Assembly: GCF_002201575.2 (NCBI RefSeq)
Contig: NC_058413.1
Location: forward strand, 61,595,229-61,659,228
Direction of reading: 5' to 3'
DNA length: 64,000 nt
Source: Neomonachus schauinslandi
Taxonomy: Eukaryota; Chordata; Mammalia; Carnivora; Phocidae
Part shown: positions 33,601 through 45,066 of the stretch, one piece after another
Numbering within the stretch: position 1 is the first letter of the stretch
Layout: each line of letters opens with the position of its first letter
Notes under the pieces: model-generated
Told to the model about the DNA's origin: nothing
Databases searched by the model: none
The model's input: the letters and a program-made list of their open reading frames with translations, nothing else
Position numbers and translations under genes: made by a program

Positions 33601-34109
33601 CAGCTTAGAAGGAAAAAATATAAAAGGGTTATATAACTTGTTTTGAAAAAAATTTATTGGTGTCAGTAGAATTTCAACTAACTAATATACAATTGGCTAC
33701 TTAGTGAAGAGGTGTCACATTGTCTCTCTTTCAGTCCAAAGTAGAAGAATCTGTTCCAGGAGGTGGTCAAGTTGCAATTAACAAAAGTCAAAAGTTCATA
33801 GTGTTCTGAGAATTGAAACAGAAGACTTATATGGGACCTACTTCCTCAATGTCCTTTTGACTCTATTTAGAGTGACTCTTACTAATGCTTACTTCATTTT
33901 GATTTTTTTTTTAGTTTCCACTTTGAAGTGTCACATACCACAGCTGTTTACATTTCCTTGGCTGCAACAAGTCACATGGCTGGGTCTAATTTAAGTGGGT
34001 GGGAAAAGACCAATTCTGTGCTCTAGGGAAGTGATTAAATTATTTGTGAATGGCTAATGACAATTACAGTGATTATGTGGTAGACTCAAATCACACACTA
34101 TTGTTTCAA
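33601..34109. other. No recognisable feature
   Basis: Could include more ERV leader or LTR to the right of 33600, but I cannot recognise LTR ends, a TATA/polyA pair or a PBS. Confidence 0.35.
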
Positions 34110-34290
34110 AACTTAGCCACAGTTTCAAGTTTTGTGATCTTAATCATATTATCTGAAACTTTCATGCCTCAATTTTTAACCTTCAAAAAGAGTTAAATAT
34201 ATATCTAAAAGGTAATTGTGAGGATTGAGTTTTGTAAGAGTATCTGACTTTAAATGAGCTTAATAGTTATTCACCATCCCTGTTACTATG
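34110..34290 (-). repeat. MIR-like relic, minus strand
   Basis: GTGATCTTAATCATATTATC, TTTCATGCCTCAATTTTTAA and TAATTGTGAGGATTGAGTTT follow the reverse MIR order (gtgacc...cctcagtttcc...ttgtgaggatt). Diverged. Confidence 0.5.
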
Positions 34291-34863
34291 TGCACATTCC
34301 TTTACCATAGTCATGGAATACTCACGTATCTTAATTTGCAATCTCCCATCAAAATGAAGGAATAGAGGTTAATTCCAAAATACAATATTTCCTAAAGCAT
34401 GACATACAACTTCTACAATTAACTAAGGTGTTGATAATGTTGTTCATCAGGAAAAGTACAAAATTAATGAAAGACATTCATCTTAGAACCTGGTCATTTG
34501 TTCTTCTAATTAAAGTAAGATTTTAAGGAAGGTAAATAACTTAAGAATGCTCTCTGGTTTTGATCAGAACCAAAAGTTGTAATTGCATAGATAATATATA
34601 CTTTGTCTTTGAAATTGTATTTCTTGGGAAGGAAATACTGATAGAGGGAAATATTACTATTTATATTCAAATTAATCCTGACTTTCATCATAACATTTGA
34701 ATTTATGGCCATTAAAGTTTATATTCGATAGGAAATTATAGAAGACAATACATTTCCAACTAGTGTGGACAAAGGTACTGTCAATACTATTGACTTGAGA
34801 CCAAGGGCAGGAGGCCTTGACAAGATTCTCTCCTAAATAAATGTAGCTTTCTGTAGAGCACTA
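34291..34863. other. No recognisable feature
   Basis: AT-rich DNA; nothing recognised. Confidence 0.45.
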
Positions 34864-34879
34864 AAATGAAGTGCACAGT

Positions 34880-35087
34880 GGGCGCCTGGGTGGCTCAGTC
34901 GTTAAGCGTCTGCCTTCGGCTCAGGTCATGATCCCAGGGTCCTGGGATCGAGTCCCACATCGGGTTCCCTCCTCGGCGGGAAGCCTGCTCTCCCTCTCCC
35001 ACTCCCGCTGCTTGTGTTCCTGCTCTCGCTATCTCTGTCTCTGTCAAATAAATAAATAAAATCTTTAAAAAAAATAAAAATAAAAAT
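34880..35087 (+). mobile_element. Young CAN SINE, plus strand
   Basis: Near-consensus head GGGCGCCTGGGTGGCTCAGT, with intact CpGs, and tail AAATAAATAAATAAAATCTT-A(n)-TAAAAATAAAAATA. Perfect 16-bp TSD AAATGAAGTGCACAGT at 34864-34879 and 35088-35103. One of the youngest insertions in the window. Confidence 0.96.
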
Positions 35088-35103
35088 AAATGAAGTGCAC
35101 AGT

Positions 35104-35429
35104 CTGACATCTAGCCCACTGTCAATGGCTAGGTCTCCATTCTGATAAAAACCGTATTTTCTATTGCATTTCTATAAACAGCTTTAGATCATTTTAGCCT
35201 TGTCAGAACATCACATCTTTCCCTCCAGCAGCTCTAGGGTAAACTGAAAATGAAGAATTCAGTAACCAGAGTTGGCTAAATGTCTGGTACACACACATTT
35301 TATTTCCATAAGTCTTTTTACTTTAAATTAGATCAGGAGACAGAATCCCACAGTTCATGTCTATTAGAGAGAAAAAAACAAAAACAAAAATTTATGTAAA
35401 CATTGCCACACTGGTAACTGTACTCCAGC
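35104..35429. other. No recognisable feature
   Basis: Nothing I can support. Confidence 0.4.
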
Positions 35430-35690
35430 TTATGCTCTACCTCTCCCCAGTTAGTCAGCAACAAACCTGATCAAATTAGGGTCTGTTTACAATCCTTTAT
35501 CACCTTCTGGTTATCTACAAAATAAAGTCCAATTTCTGGCCATTAATATAATATAAAGTCCTTTTTAATTTTTCCCTTTCTAAAACTTCTCAATCCCAGT
35601 TCTTTTCACCTGATGCTCTTTGCTCACACTACATACTGTACACTGACATATTTATCAGTTTGTCTTCAATAAATGGATAAAGGAAGTAAA
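35430..35690 (+). repeat. L2 LINE relic, sense
   Basis: ATCACCTTCTGGTTATCTAC, AAAATAAAGTCCAATTTCTG, CATTAATATAATATAAAGTC and CTTTGCTCACACTACATACT track L2 'caatggcttccca..aataaagtccaaac..ggcctacaaggcc'. Diverged. Confidence 0.55.
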
Positions 35691-36219
35691 TACCCCAAAG
35701 AACACAGATGAAGTATAGAGCATGGATGACAAATGAATAAGTAGATGAAGAATGTAAAGTCTCAGAATTTCTATTTTATAAGACTTTAAAGATTCTTTTG
35801 ATGGTAGGATACAACACAATGATGTCTGGATAGATGAAAGGGAGAACTTTTTCTTCCTACAGCTCCAAACCAGAGAAGGCTACCAGGCAAGGCCACAGGA
35901 AGTTGCACCTGGGGACAGGGTAACAGCATGCTGGAGCTGTAGGGGTGGGATGAGCTAGATTTCATAGGCTCCATGTGGGTTGGATAGTTTGAATAATTTC
36001 CAGGGATCAGGGACATTGGAAATGTCACTGGCTATCTGGCATCTGGCCCTGGGGCAACTAGGGCTGATACATAGGGTTCCCTGATTGTGAGAGCCCCTAG
36101 CCCTGATAAAGGAAGTGTTGGGATATGGACTTAATTAACTGCCCAAGAAAGGGGAACTCACCAGCCTGTCCTTAGGGCCTCAAAATTTTTTAAAAATAAC
36201 ATTTAAAAAATATTTTACA
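35691..36219. other. No recognisable feature
   Basis: Somewhat GC-richer around 35860-36170, without a CpG island or a recognisable exon. The frame 35786-36028 has no domain. Confidence 0.45.
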
Positions 36220-36462
36220 GGGTGCCTGGATGGCTTAGTCAGTTAAGAGTCCGACTCTTGATTTCACCTCAGGTCATGATCTCAGGGTCATGAGATGAAG
36301 CCCTGTATTGGGCTCTACACTAGGCATGAAGCCTGCTTAAAATTCTCTCTCTCCCTGTTCCTTTGCTCCTCTCCCCCAACCATGCCAACCCCGCTTGCAC
36401 GTGTGTGAGCTCTCACTCTCTCTCTCTTGCTCTAAAAAAAATAAAAATAAAAATAAAAATAA
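36220..36462 (+). mobile_element. Older CAN SINE variant, plus strand
   Basis: GGGTGCCTGGATGGCTTAGT head, GTTAAGAGTCCGACTCTTGA (a variant middle different from the young copies), CT-rich body, tail AAAAATAAAAATAAAAATAAA. Probably an older subfamily. No clear TSD. Confidence 0.85.
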
Positions 36463-36924
36463 ATTACAATTGCCTTAGTCACACTAAGAAAGGATTTCAC
36501 CCATTCCTTAGTGAGAAATTAGTTGAATTAAAACTAGAACCATACTATGTTTATATCCTTATATAAAATATCTGATGTTCACTTCACATGCATGCATTTA
36601 TAGTCAAGTAAGTTTGGCATTTCTTCTTTACTCCAACCCCCAATTCCCTTAAAAAAATTATTCTTAAATTTGCTATAATTAACTGCTTTTTATGTATCCA
36701 GTGAAGTTCCTTTATTTTTTTTAAGTCCTGAAAAAGAGTATCTTTAGATATGATTAATGATACACTTCTGAAAAAGATTAACCTTAAGTGAAAATTGTAG
36801 TTACGATTTTGTTGCCAGGATGGCATGTCAGTAACCTAATCTTGTTTTGTTATTTATCAAAGGAAAATAATAACACCTTATAATATCTACATGTAAGGAT
36901 TTTTGTGCGTTCTTGCATATTAAT
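36463..36924. other. No recognisable feature
   Basis: AT-rich DNA; nothing recognised. Confidence 0.45.
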
Positions 36925-38340
36925 ATTAGTTGTCATTTTAACTGGAATGATAACATGTTGGTCCACTTTTTAAAATGAAGTAATAGTTGCTGGTTACTGA
37001 TTCTGAATGTAAAGAAGTTAGAAATCCCATCTCCATCCTAATTAACAACAAGTGTAAAGCTGAACAGACTGAAAAATCAACTCTTATTGGATCCTTAAGA
37101 CAGGGGAGGACATAGGCCAAGCCAATTCCAAGACTGAAGATAAACGCAAATACAGGGAATTGCCACTTACTGGAGCAGAGTTCCAGAGCAGAAACTGCCT
37201 CAGCAGCCAGTGGCTGTGTAAGAAAGCCTGAACCATAAATGATAAATTGCTGGAAGCTCAGTGCAGACAACTCTAAGAGTTAAAAAACGCAGGGTGACCT
37301 AGTCAGAAGAAGACCCCCATATATTATGAGATTTACCTCCAGGAGCTGGACCAGATTCCCACAGTATATATCAGAAAAAAATCTCAGGCTTCCAGCAGAA
37401 GGAGTAGGAAAGGAATCATTTTGAAACACACCAGAGAACTTTGTTCTTAGTAACAAGGCCTTCTCTCAGGAGAAATTAATTAGCCAGTACATAACCTACT
37501 AGGGTATTAGGGCCTAACTGACCTGGGAAAGGGAAATAGGACCTAACTCCATTCCCACTCTAAAAACTCTGTCCCATCTGAGAGGGGATAAAAAAAAAAA
37601 AAAAACTAAGAAACCCTTATGAATTCCATAGTCCAGAAAGAGGCATAGGCTCACTAAAATTAACACCTAATTATAGGACCACAGAATGCTTCCCCCTACC
37701 CCCATAACTCACTATCACAGTATTAAAATCCTATTTACAGCAGTTCTTTTTCCCTTGTGTATCATGTCTGGATATCAAGAAAAAAAATTACAAAGCAAAC
37801 CGAAAGGCAAGAAAGAAAAATTGAGAAGACAGAAAAAGCATCAAAATTAGACACATCAAAAATGTTGAAACTATCAAAAATTTTAAACTTTTATGATTGA
37901 TATATCAAAGACTCTAATAGATAATGTACACAGCACACAAGACCCGTTTGGAAATTTAAGCAGAGAAAGGGAGTCCTATGAAAGAACAACAGTGAAAATG
38001 TTAGAGATTTAAAAAACAAACAAACAAAAACCTCTGTAAGAGAAATGAAGAATGTTTTTGATGGGCTTATTAGTAAACTGGACATGGCTGAAGAAAGAAT
38101 CTGTACACTGGAGGACATACCAATAGAATCCTTAAAAATCAAGAAGGAAATAGAATAAAGACTGGAAAACAAAACAAAACAAAAACAACACAATACCCAA
38201 GGACTGTGGAACAACTATAAAAAGTGTAACTTATGTGCAATGGGAACACCAGCAGAAGGAAAAATAGAGAGAAAGGAACAAAATAAATATTTGAAACACA
38301 ATAACTGAGAATTTCCCAAATTAATGTCAGACACCAAACT
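36925..38340 (+). repeat. Ancient L1M/HAL1-type LINE: 5' UTR and ORF1 relic, sense
   Basis: 36925-37700 resembles old L1 5' UTR (GCCTTCTCTCAGGAGAAATT). 37745-38340 follows ORF1: GAAATGAAGAATGTTTTTGA, TGGGCTTATTAGTAAACTGG, ACATGGCTGAAGAAAGAATC, AGGACTGTGGAACAACTATA, AATGGGAACACCAGCAGAAG, CTGAGAATTTCCCAAATTAA. No long open frame survives. HAL1 versus L1M cannot be separated by eye. Confidence 0.65.
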
Positions 38341-38849
38341 ATAAACCAGCTAAATTTCTCCTCCTTTGGAGTTTTGCCTTCTGTAATCTTCCATTGCCAC
38401 CAGCTGCAATCACTACCAGAGGACAATAAGAAAATAGAGAAAAAGGAAGGGGTGGGGGGGAAAGGAGTAGTTTCCAAACTATATCTGAGCATTAGGGGTT
38501 CCTTTGTTCACTCATTGGGCTAGAAGTGAGTAAATCACTTGGAACACTCTCTGGTACTTACTTCTAGGTTTCCAATGCCTTAAACTCTGACTAGGCAATA
38601 ATGGAGAAAAAAAAGTGACAGATTCACTGCTTATTAGGTGGTATTATAAATTCATGTCTTTTGCTATCTGCCTGTTACTATGTACTTTTCAGAGATTTTT
38701 GTGTTTTTGTTTTCTTCAAATGGCTACTGCATGCATTTTCCCCCCTAAGATTTACAGCTATATTCAATAGGAGAGGCAAGGTAGAGTGTGCTTACATTTT
38801 ACCAGGAATTTGAAACCTAGACCATTTCCATGTAATTTAATAATTAATA
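38341..38849. other. No recognisable feature
   Basis: Between two oppositely oriented old LINE segments. Nothing recognised. Confidence 0.4.
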
Positions 38850-39008
38850 TGTTCAGACTTAGGTTGACCATTTTATGATTTATTGTCTGTTTTTTTTTTT
38901 AGTCAGTTTCTTGTTTTGTTCCCACTTTCCTGCCTTGTTTTGGTTTATGTTAATATATTTCAGCATTCCATTTTAATTTATCTATTGACTTTTTTGGTAT
39001 ATCTTTTT

Positions 39009-39081
39009 AAAAATTTTTTTTTCATTTTTTAAATTTTATTTTATTATGTTATGTTAATCACCATACATTACATCATTAGTT
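39009..39081 (-). mobile_element. L1 3' tail fragment, antisense (about 70 bp)
   Basis: TTATGTTAATCACCATACAT to CATCATTAGTTTTT is the extreme 3' end of the young carnivore L1 in reverse. It stops abruptly at the T-run of the next, older L1. Confidence 0.75.
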
Positions 39082-39243
39082 TTTTTTTTAACAGCTTTAT
39101 TAAAGCATAACTTACGGAGATAAAATTAACTCATTTTAAGAGTACATTTCAATGAAGTTTGGCAAATGTATAAAGCTGTGTAACTACCACCATACTCAAG
39201 ATAGAGAATATTTTCCATCTCCCCAAAAGTTCCCTAATACCCT
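39082..39243 (-). repeat. Old L1M 3' end, antisense
   Basis: AACAGCTTTATTAAAGCATA, GTACATTTCAATGAAGTTTG, TGTGTAACTACCACCATACT and CATCTCCCCAAAAGTTCCCT match the reverse of an L1MB/MC-type 3' end. Confidence 0.8.
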
Positions 39244-39425
39244 TTTTTTTAATTGACATACACTATTATATTAGTTTCAGGTGTACGACATAGTGATGTG
39301 ACATTTTTACACATTGCAGAATGGTCACCACAGCAAGTCTGGTTACTATCTGTCACCTTACAAAGTTAACACCATATTACTGGCTGCATTCCCTGTGCTA
39401 TATGTTATATCCCCATTACGTATTT
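39244..39425 (-). repeat. L1MA-type 3' end, antisense
   Basis: TTAGTTTCAGGTGTACGACA, GGTCACCACAGCAAGTCTGG and ATCTGTCACCTTACAAAGTT are the reverse of an L1MA-like 3' end. Confidence 0.75.
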
Positions 39426-39462
39426 ATTTTATTTATTTATTTATTTTTTAATTTGCATTTCT

Positions 39463-39974
39463 TTTTTTTTATTCTTATGTTAATCCCCATACATTACATC
39501 ATTAGTTTTTGATGTAGTGTTCCATGATACATTGTTTGCGTATAACACCCAGTGCTCCATTCAATACATGCCCTCTTTAATACCCATCACCAGGCTAACC
39601 CATCCTCCCACCCCCCTCCCCTCTAGAACCCTCTGTTTCTCAGAGTCCATAGTCTCTCATGGTTTGTCTCCCCCTCTGATTCCCCCCCCTTCATTTTTCC
39701 CTTCCTACTATCTTCTTTTTTTTTTTAACATATAATGTATTATTTGTTTCAGAGGTACGAGTCTGTGATTCATCAGTCTTACACAATTCACAGCACTCAC
39801 CATAGCACATACCCTTCCCAATGTCTGTCACCCAGCCACCCCATCCCTCCCACTCCCCACCACTCTAGCAAACCTCAGTTTGCTTCCTAAGATTAAGAAT
39901 TCCTCATATCAGTGAGATCATATGATACATGTCTTTCTCTGATTGACTTATTTCGCTTAGCATAATACCCTTTA
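39463..39974 (-). mobile_element. 5'-truncated young L1 3' end, antisense
   Basis: Starts with the T-run and TTATGTTAATCCCCATACAT, covers the whole 3' UTR and stops in the last codons of ORF2 (TTGACTTATTTCGCTTAGCA). The outer cluster 39009-39974 is flanked by GGTATATCTTTTT (38996-39008) and GGTATATCATTTTT (39975-39988), probably a TSD of the first insertion. The 72-codon frame at 39517-39735 is 3' UTR, not a gene. Confidence 0.85.
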
Positions 39975-40860
39975 GGTATATCATTTTTATTATTTATAGT
40001 GCTTTCTCCAGGGATTAAAATATACGTATCTAATCTTTCATAGTCTACTTAGAGTTAATATTTTACCACTCCAAGTAAAATAGAAGGGTTTTACAAATGT
40101 CATATCCCTTCCCACTTTATTGTACAATTGTTATATATATTACATCTACATTTCTTAAAATCCCCACAAGACAATGTTATATTTTTTGCTTTAAGCAATC
40201 TTACTCAGTTTTAAAAATATAAATGAAGGAAATAGTCTATCATATTTACTTATTTAATTACTTGTTCATTTTTCCAGTATGAAGTTTCTTTCTGATGTTA
40301 TTTTATTCACTATAAAGAACATAATTTATAATTTCTTTCTGTGCTGGTCTATTGGTGATAAAATCTATTATTTTTTTCTTCAAATGAGGGTGTCTTTATT
40401 TCTCCTAAAGAATATTTTGGCTTGATATAGATTTCTGGGTTGACAATTCTTTTCTTTGGGCACTTTAGATAACATTCAATGTCTTGTGTCTTCTATGAAT
40501 TCTTAGAAAACTGCAGTAATTAAATTTGTTTCCCTATATATAATGGGTCACTTTTCTCTGATTGCTTTCAAGATTTCTGTTTCTGAGCTTTTCAGCAGTT
40601 TGGTTATAGTTTTCCTTGGCATGATTTTCCTTGAGTTTATCTGTTTGGGTTTTGATGACATTTTTGAATCTGTTAATTCATGTCCTTCAACAAATGTGAC
40701 AAAGTTTTAGTCAATATTTTTTTCTTCACTATATTTTTCTCTTCTCTTCCTGGAGTTTCAATGGCAAATTTTAGATATTTTGATATTTTTTCATGGGCTC
40801 TTTGTTTTGTAGTCTCAAGAAAATAAGGGCCCTCTAGAGCTGTTATTTCACCTATTTCCC

Positions 40861-41497
40861 AAATGCATACCTCATTATAATTTTAGACAACAGTGAGCCC
40901 CTCATTCTGAGCACCAAAATTAACTGATTAGAAAGTATTTGCTTTATTCTACAAAATGCATTTGGCTTAGCTTCAGGACAGCAAAAGGACACATCTTCCT
41001 AACTGTACTTGAGTCAAGTAGAAGCATTCGTGACATAGAAATATCAGCAGACACAACCTCTACAACTCATAAAGACAATTAGTCAACAAGTATGTGGGCT
41101 GTGCTGAGCTTCTGAGGAACTGCATTGTCTCTGACCTCCTGAGCAGCAGAGACTTCTGCCTGAATTTCATTTCTGGCTATCTGTGAGGGACTTCCAAATC
41201 ATTCAAAGCATTCTACATAGGAAGACATCTTGCTGCAATATCCCTAGTAAGAGGTACAAAGGGTGTTTAAATATAAAGAAATTCAGTTAAGACCGGTGTT
41301 TTCATGTAATTTCTCTCATTTGGATGTTAAAGACTATTTTTTTTTCCTGAGGTAGCTTTTGAATTAGCATTAAATAACATTAAAAGTAAAGAGTTACATT
41401 AATATACAACCTCTTAAAATATTCTTTATACTCACTGACCATTTGCAAACCATATATATGTTTTATAATTTCTTTTAAAAATCTCCCTATAATAAAA

Positions 41498-41501
<4 letters not shown>
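40861..41501. other. No recognisable feature
   Basis: Ordinary sequence without recognised repeats. Nothing coding. Confidence 0.45.

Positions 41502-41544
<43 letters not shown>
41502..41544. repeat. (TA)n microsatellite
   Basis: About 21 perfect TA units. Confidence 0.97.
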
Positions 41545-41547
<3 letters not shown>

Positions 41548-41774
41548 TTACAAAAAATTAGTAACTATAGAAAATAAGAAAATTAAGATTATGGGGTTAG
41601 TGATTTTGTCTCATCTTTTTAGTTATATACATATTCATTTTTAAGTAAAAGTCATTAAATGCAGTTTATATATTTTTTCATGGTTTCATAATTGGTTATG
41701 CAATCATTTACTTAAGGTTCTCCAGCCATTGCAGATTCAGGTTTTCCAGTCTCTCATTAATACAAATAATACTT

Positions 41775-43245
41775 GACTTCTGGAGAAGATGGCAGAGTAG
41801 GAGGACCTTAAGCTCACCTCATCCATGGATACAACTAGATTTCACTCACATTTGTGTAAATAACCCAGAAAATGACCCAAAGACTGGTGGAACAAACTCC
41901 ACAACTAAATGTAGGAAAGAGGCCACATCAAAGAGGGTAGGAAAGGCAGAGGCACTGTTGGGAGCTAAATGGACCCACAGGACTGTCCACGGGAGGGAGG
42001 GATGCCACAAGCATAAAGAGGGGAAAGAAACAGACCTGTATACTGGGATCCCACATGGGGAAGATATAGTCCCATAACATTTGGCTTTAAAAACCAGAGG
42101 GGGGACACATGGGTGGCTCAGTCAGTTGAGCATCTGCCTTCAGCTCAGGTCATGATCCCAGGGTCCTGGGATCCAGTCCTACATCAGGCCCCTTGCTCAG
42201 CGGGGAGTCTGCTTCTCCCTCTGCCTACTCTGCCTGCCATTCCCCCTGCTGGTGCTCTCTCTCTCTGTCTCTGACAAATAAATAACCAGAACTTTTTTTT
42301 TTTAAAAAAAGAAAGAAAAGCAGAGGGGCAAAATTTTGCGATTTCTTACAACCAACAGGACTTAAAAGATTTAAGTTTAAAAATGAGCAGGCTCAGCTCT
42401 GGGGGACCCAGAAGGGTGAGAGGAAACTGAGGTCCCACCCTTAAAGAGCACAACAAACAGCCCACAGAGATACAGCATAGAAGCAGCAGTTTGAAAAATG
42501 TCTGGGGCATAAAGGAGGGATATATGTTTATACTAATCTCAGAGCATGTGCTGGAAGGGCAGGAATACTTGGGAGACTTTTCCAGGAACAAAGGAGCTGG
42601 TGGGCACCATTTCTTCCCCCACCCCACAGCATAAACAGAGGGCCACCTGTAGGAACCAGCATGGAGCCAACATTCACTACCTAACTTGCTTACACCATGC
42701 ATTTTGCCCTCCCACCATGCTTTGGCAGATCTACCCCCTTCCATATGCTCTTGGGCACAGCCCATCTGAAGCAGTGCCACAAGCCTAACAGTTTGCAAGC
42801 AACCTGGACAGGGGTCAGCACCACTCCAAAGTGACTCCTGCTCTAGGGAGAGGGAAAGAAAACCACACACACAGGTCAGACTACAGCCACAGCAGTGGCT
42901 GGGGGAAGACATCTGGTCTGACTACAGAACTGTCTCACCAACAAAAGTTTCTCAGAGACAACACAGGGAACGTGCCCTGCAGTTTGGTGCCACTGCATCT
43001 TTGACAAATGCCTGATCTGACAATTCAAGTCCATGGCAGCCCCGGTCTGGCCCATGAAGAGCACAGGGACCAAACACTATCCACAATAGGCAAAGAGAAC
43101 CACTGCAGATGACTGAACTGAAGGCAAAAGTGGCTCAGCCAGAACAGCAGGGTGTACACAACACACATAGAAAATACCCCAGAAGCACCACGTTCTGGTG
43201 AAGAGGGGGCACTGCACTGCAGGGCACTACAAGACTTCTTCCATT
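41775..43245 (+). mobile_element. L1 5' UTR fragment, sense (older lineage), with a SINE inside
   Basis: Starts GGAGAAGATGGCAGAGTAGG, AGGACCTTAAGCTCACCTCA, the 5' end of an older L1 lineage than copies A and B, then about 1.2 kb of GC-richer leader, and stops at the TCTA microsatellite before any ORF1. Downstream parts are absent, so this is a 3'-deleted 5' UTR. The 188-codon minus-strand frame 42346-42912 is antisense 5' UTR and not supported as a gene. Confidence 0.7.
42101..42316 (+). mobile_element. CAN SINE, plus strand
   Basis: GGGGACACATGGGTGGCTCA head, complete body, AAATAAATAACCAGAACTTT-(T/A) tail. TSD AAAACCAGAGG (42090-42100) and AAAAGCAGAGG (42317-42327), one mismatch. Inserted in the L1 5' UTR. 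Confidence 0.92.
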
Positions 43246-43251
43246 AATGAA

Positions 43252-43322
43252 GCATCTATCTATCTATCTATATAGCTGTTATATATATAGTTATATATAT
43301 ATACACATATATATATATAAAT
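43252..43322. repeat. (TCTA)n / (TA)n microsatellite
   Basis: TCTATCTATCTATCTATATA followed by interrupted TATATA/TATACACATA. Confidence 0.9.
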
Positions 43323-43739
43323 TATACTTACATCAGATGTTCCTAAGTTGTTTTTCCCCCAATGACCAGTTTGACGAAATCTATGAACTGTCCTTAGAAT
43401 AATGTTTTTAAGTGCATAAAATTAACAAAAAAACACGCATATTAAAATACAGTTGCAGAAGTGTTTAAAATTTTGTGACATACTAATATATGTACTTTTT
43501 CTTATTGCATTAACAAAAAGATCTAACATCAGGTCTGATAACTACCATAACTCCAAAGTAATGATGAGCATAATTGATATTTTGATATATCTATAATGTG
43601 ATATGAAAATATCTATGACTTCTATTAGTATCAAAATCACATGTACAGCTAATATTACTGTAGTTTATTGTCTGCATCTATAATTGAATGAAATGATACA
43701 TTTCTTTTAGAAGTTATTAAAAATAAATATATATTTTTT
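43323..43739. other. No recognisable feature
   Basis: AT-rich DNA; possibly still old LINE, not recognisable. Confidence 0.4.
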
Positions 43740-43884
43740 TCTTAAAAAATTCTTCAAGCTGACTAACCCATTCCTCTTCATCTCCATTGTGCTATTGAGT
43801 TGAGAAGTAAATACTTTATGTAAGATATTTTATTTTTAAGTCCTAAAATTTGCATTTGATTCATTCTATAGTTTCTATTTCTTT

Positions 43885-44078
43885 TTTTTTTTTAAAGATT
43901 TATTTATTTATTTGAGAGAGCGAGAATGAGAGAGAGTACATGAGAGGGGGGAGGGTCAGAGGGAGAAGCAGGTTCCTCGCTGAGCAGGGAGCCCGATGCG
44001 GGACTCGATGCCGGGACTCCAGGATCATGACCTGAGCCGAAGGCAGTTGCTTTAACCAACTGAGCCACCCAGGCGCCC
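43885..44078 (-). mobile_element. CAN SINE, minus strand
   Basis: T-run, AAAGATTTATTTATTTATTT, GA-rich body, CTGAGCCACCCAGGCGCCC. Perfect 18-bp TSD TATAGTTTCTATTTCTTT at 43867-43884 and 44079-44096. CpGs are kept, so it is fairly young. Confidence 0.96.
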
Positions 44079-44254
44079 TATAGTTTCTATTTCTTTGCTG
44101 AGAACATTCACTTGCATTCATTTGAATAGTGCTTTCCTTTACCTTGTGAAGTATCATCAATATCTGTTTTAACATCTTTGTTTTCTAAAATCATCACTTG
44201 TATTATATTTTGATTGGCATTAATTGATTACCTTTCCCCTTGAAAACTGTTTAA

Positions 44255-44433
44255 GGGGTGCCTGGGTGGCTCAGTTGGTTAAGTGTCTGCCTTCCACTCA
44301 GGTCATGATCTCAGGGTCCTGGCTCCCTACTCAGCAGGGAGTCTGCTTTTCCCTCTCCCTCTGCCCCTCCCTGCTGCTTGTGCTCTCTCTCTCGCTCGCT
44401 CAAATAAATAAATAAAATCTTAAAAAAAAAAAA
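44255..44433 (+). mobile_element. CAN SINE, plus strand
   Basis: GGGGTGCCTGGGTGGCTCAG head, short middle (part after CAGGGTCCTGG missing), tail AAATAAATAAATAAAATCTT-A(n). Perfect TSD AAAACTGTTTAA at 44243-44254 and 44434-44445. Confidence 0.95.
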
Positions 44434-44921
44434 AAAACTGTTTAAACTTCTTGGTTCATTCTGTGTGAAGGAGTTCTTAATTGTAACCTGGACGTTTTGA
44501 ATAGCATGTTGTGAAACTTTTGGTTCTGTTAAAATAGATGAAGAAGGAAAAACAGTATTCTCTTTATCTTCTGGCTCTCAGGGTCCTTGTTCCTAGATAC
44601 TCTAGCCAGAAAACCAGAGTTTCTCTAGAAGCATTTGCTGACTTTCCTGCTGTCATGCACTCCCACATTTAGTCCATCCTGTAGTCAGACAGGAGACAAA
44701 AGATTTTTTTTTTAATAAGGAAACTCACTTCCATAATGCGCTGTTCTTCATTTTTTGGCCTCCCTCTTTAAACTGACTGCTATTGCTAACTTCTGAGAAC
44801 TTCTGAGAGTCTTTGGGGTTTTTTGTGTCTTATGCAGTTTTACTTAAGATCAGTGTGGGAGAGAAGCTGTTGTAGGCTACTCCACTTAGTTGCCCAACAC
44901 CAGAGGTTAAAATTATTATAT

Positions 44922-45053
44922 ATTTTTAAAATATTTTATTTATTTATTTGACAGAGAGAGAAACAGCAAGAGAGGGAATACAAACAGGGGGGAGCAGGCT
45001 TCATGACCTGAGCTGAAGGCAGACACTCAATGACTGAGCCACCCAGGTGCCCC
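44922..45053 (-). mobile_element. CAN SINE, minus strand, internally deleted
   Basis: Tail and GA-rich body jump from GGGGGGAGCAGGCT to TCATGACCTGAGCTGAAGG, missing about 60 bp of the middle, then GAGCCACCCAGGTGCCCC. TSD AAAATTATTATAT at 44909-44921 and 45054-45066. Confidence 0.93.
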
Positions 45054-45066
45054 AAAATTATTATAT

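Larger units (their letters stand above)
38850..44900 (-). repeat. Ancient HAL1/L1M-type LINE, antisense, heavily interrupted
   Basis: Pieces: about 38850-39008; 39975-40860 (CTCCAGGGATTAAAATATAC, AAAATCCCCACAAGACAATG, GATATAGATTTCTGGGTTGA); and about 43740-44900 (TTTGCTGAGAACATTCACTT, TAACCTGGACGTTTTGAATA, GCATGTTGTGAAACTTTTGG). They appear in the order expected for one antisense element. It is interrupted by L1 3' ends (39009-39974), an L1 5' UTR fragment (41775-43245) and SINEs. Treating the pieces as one element is inference. Confidence 0.5.

Noticed and set aside
34880..34960. tRNA-like start of the SINEs as possible tRNA genes
   Set aside because: A and B boxes are present but the sequence does not fold into a complete tRNA with CCA-ready acceptor; it is the head of a CAN SINE, as in all other copies.
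35786..36180. GC-richer stretch as a possible promoter or exon
   Set aside because: CpG content is low and no core promoter or coding pattern is visible.
42346..42912. 188-codon minus-strand open frame
   Set aside because: It lies antisense in an L1 5' UTR fragment, where GC-richer sequence yields chance frames. No domain, no splice context, and the sense SINE neighbour shows the region is transposon-derived.
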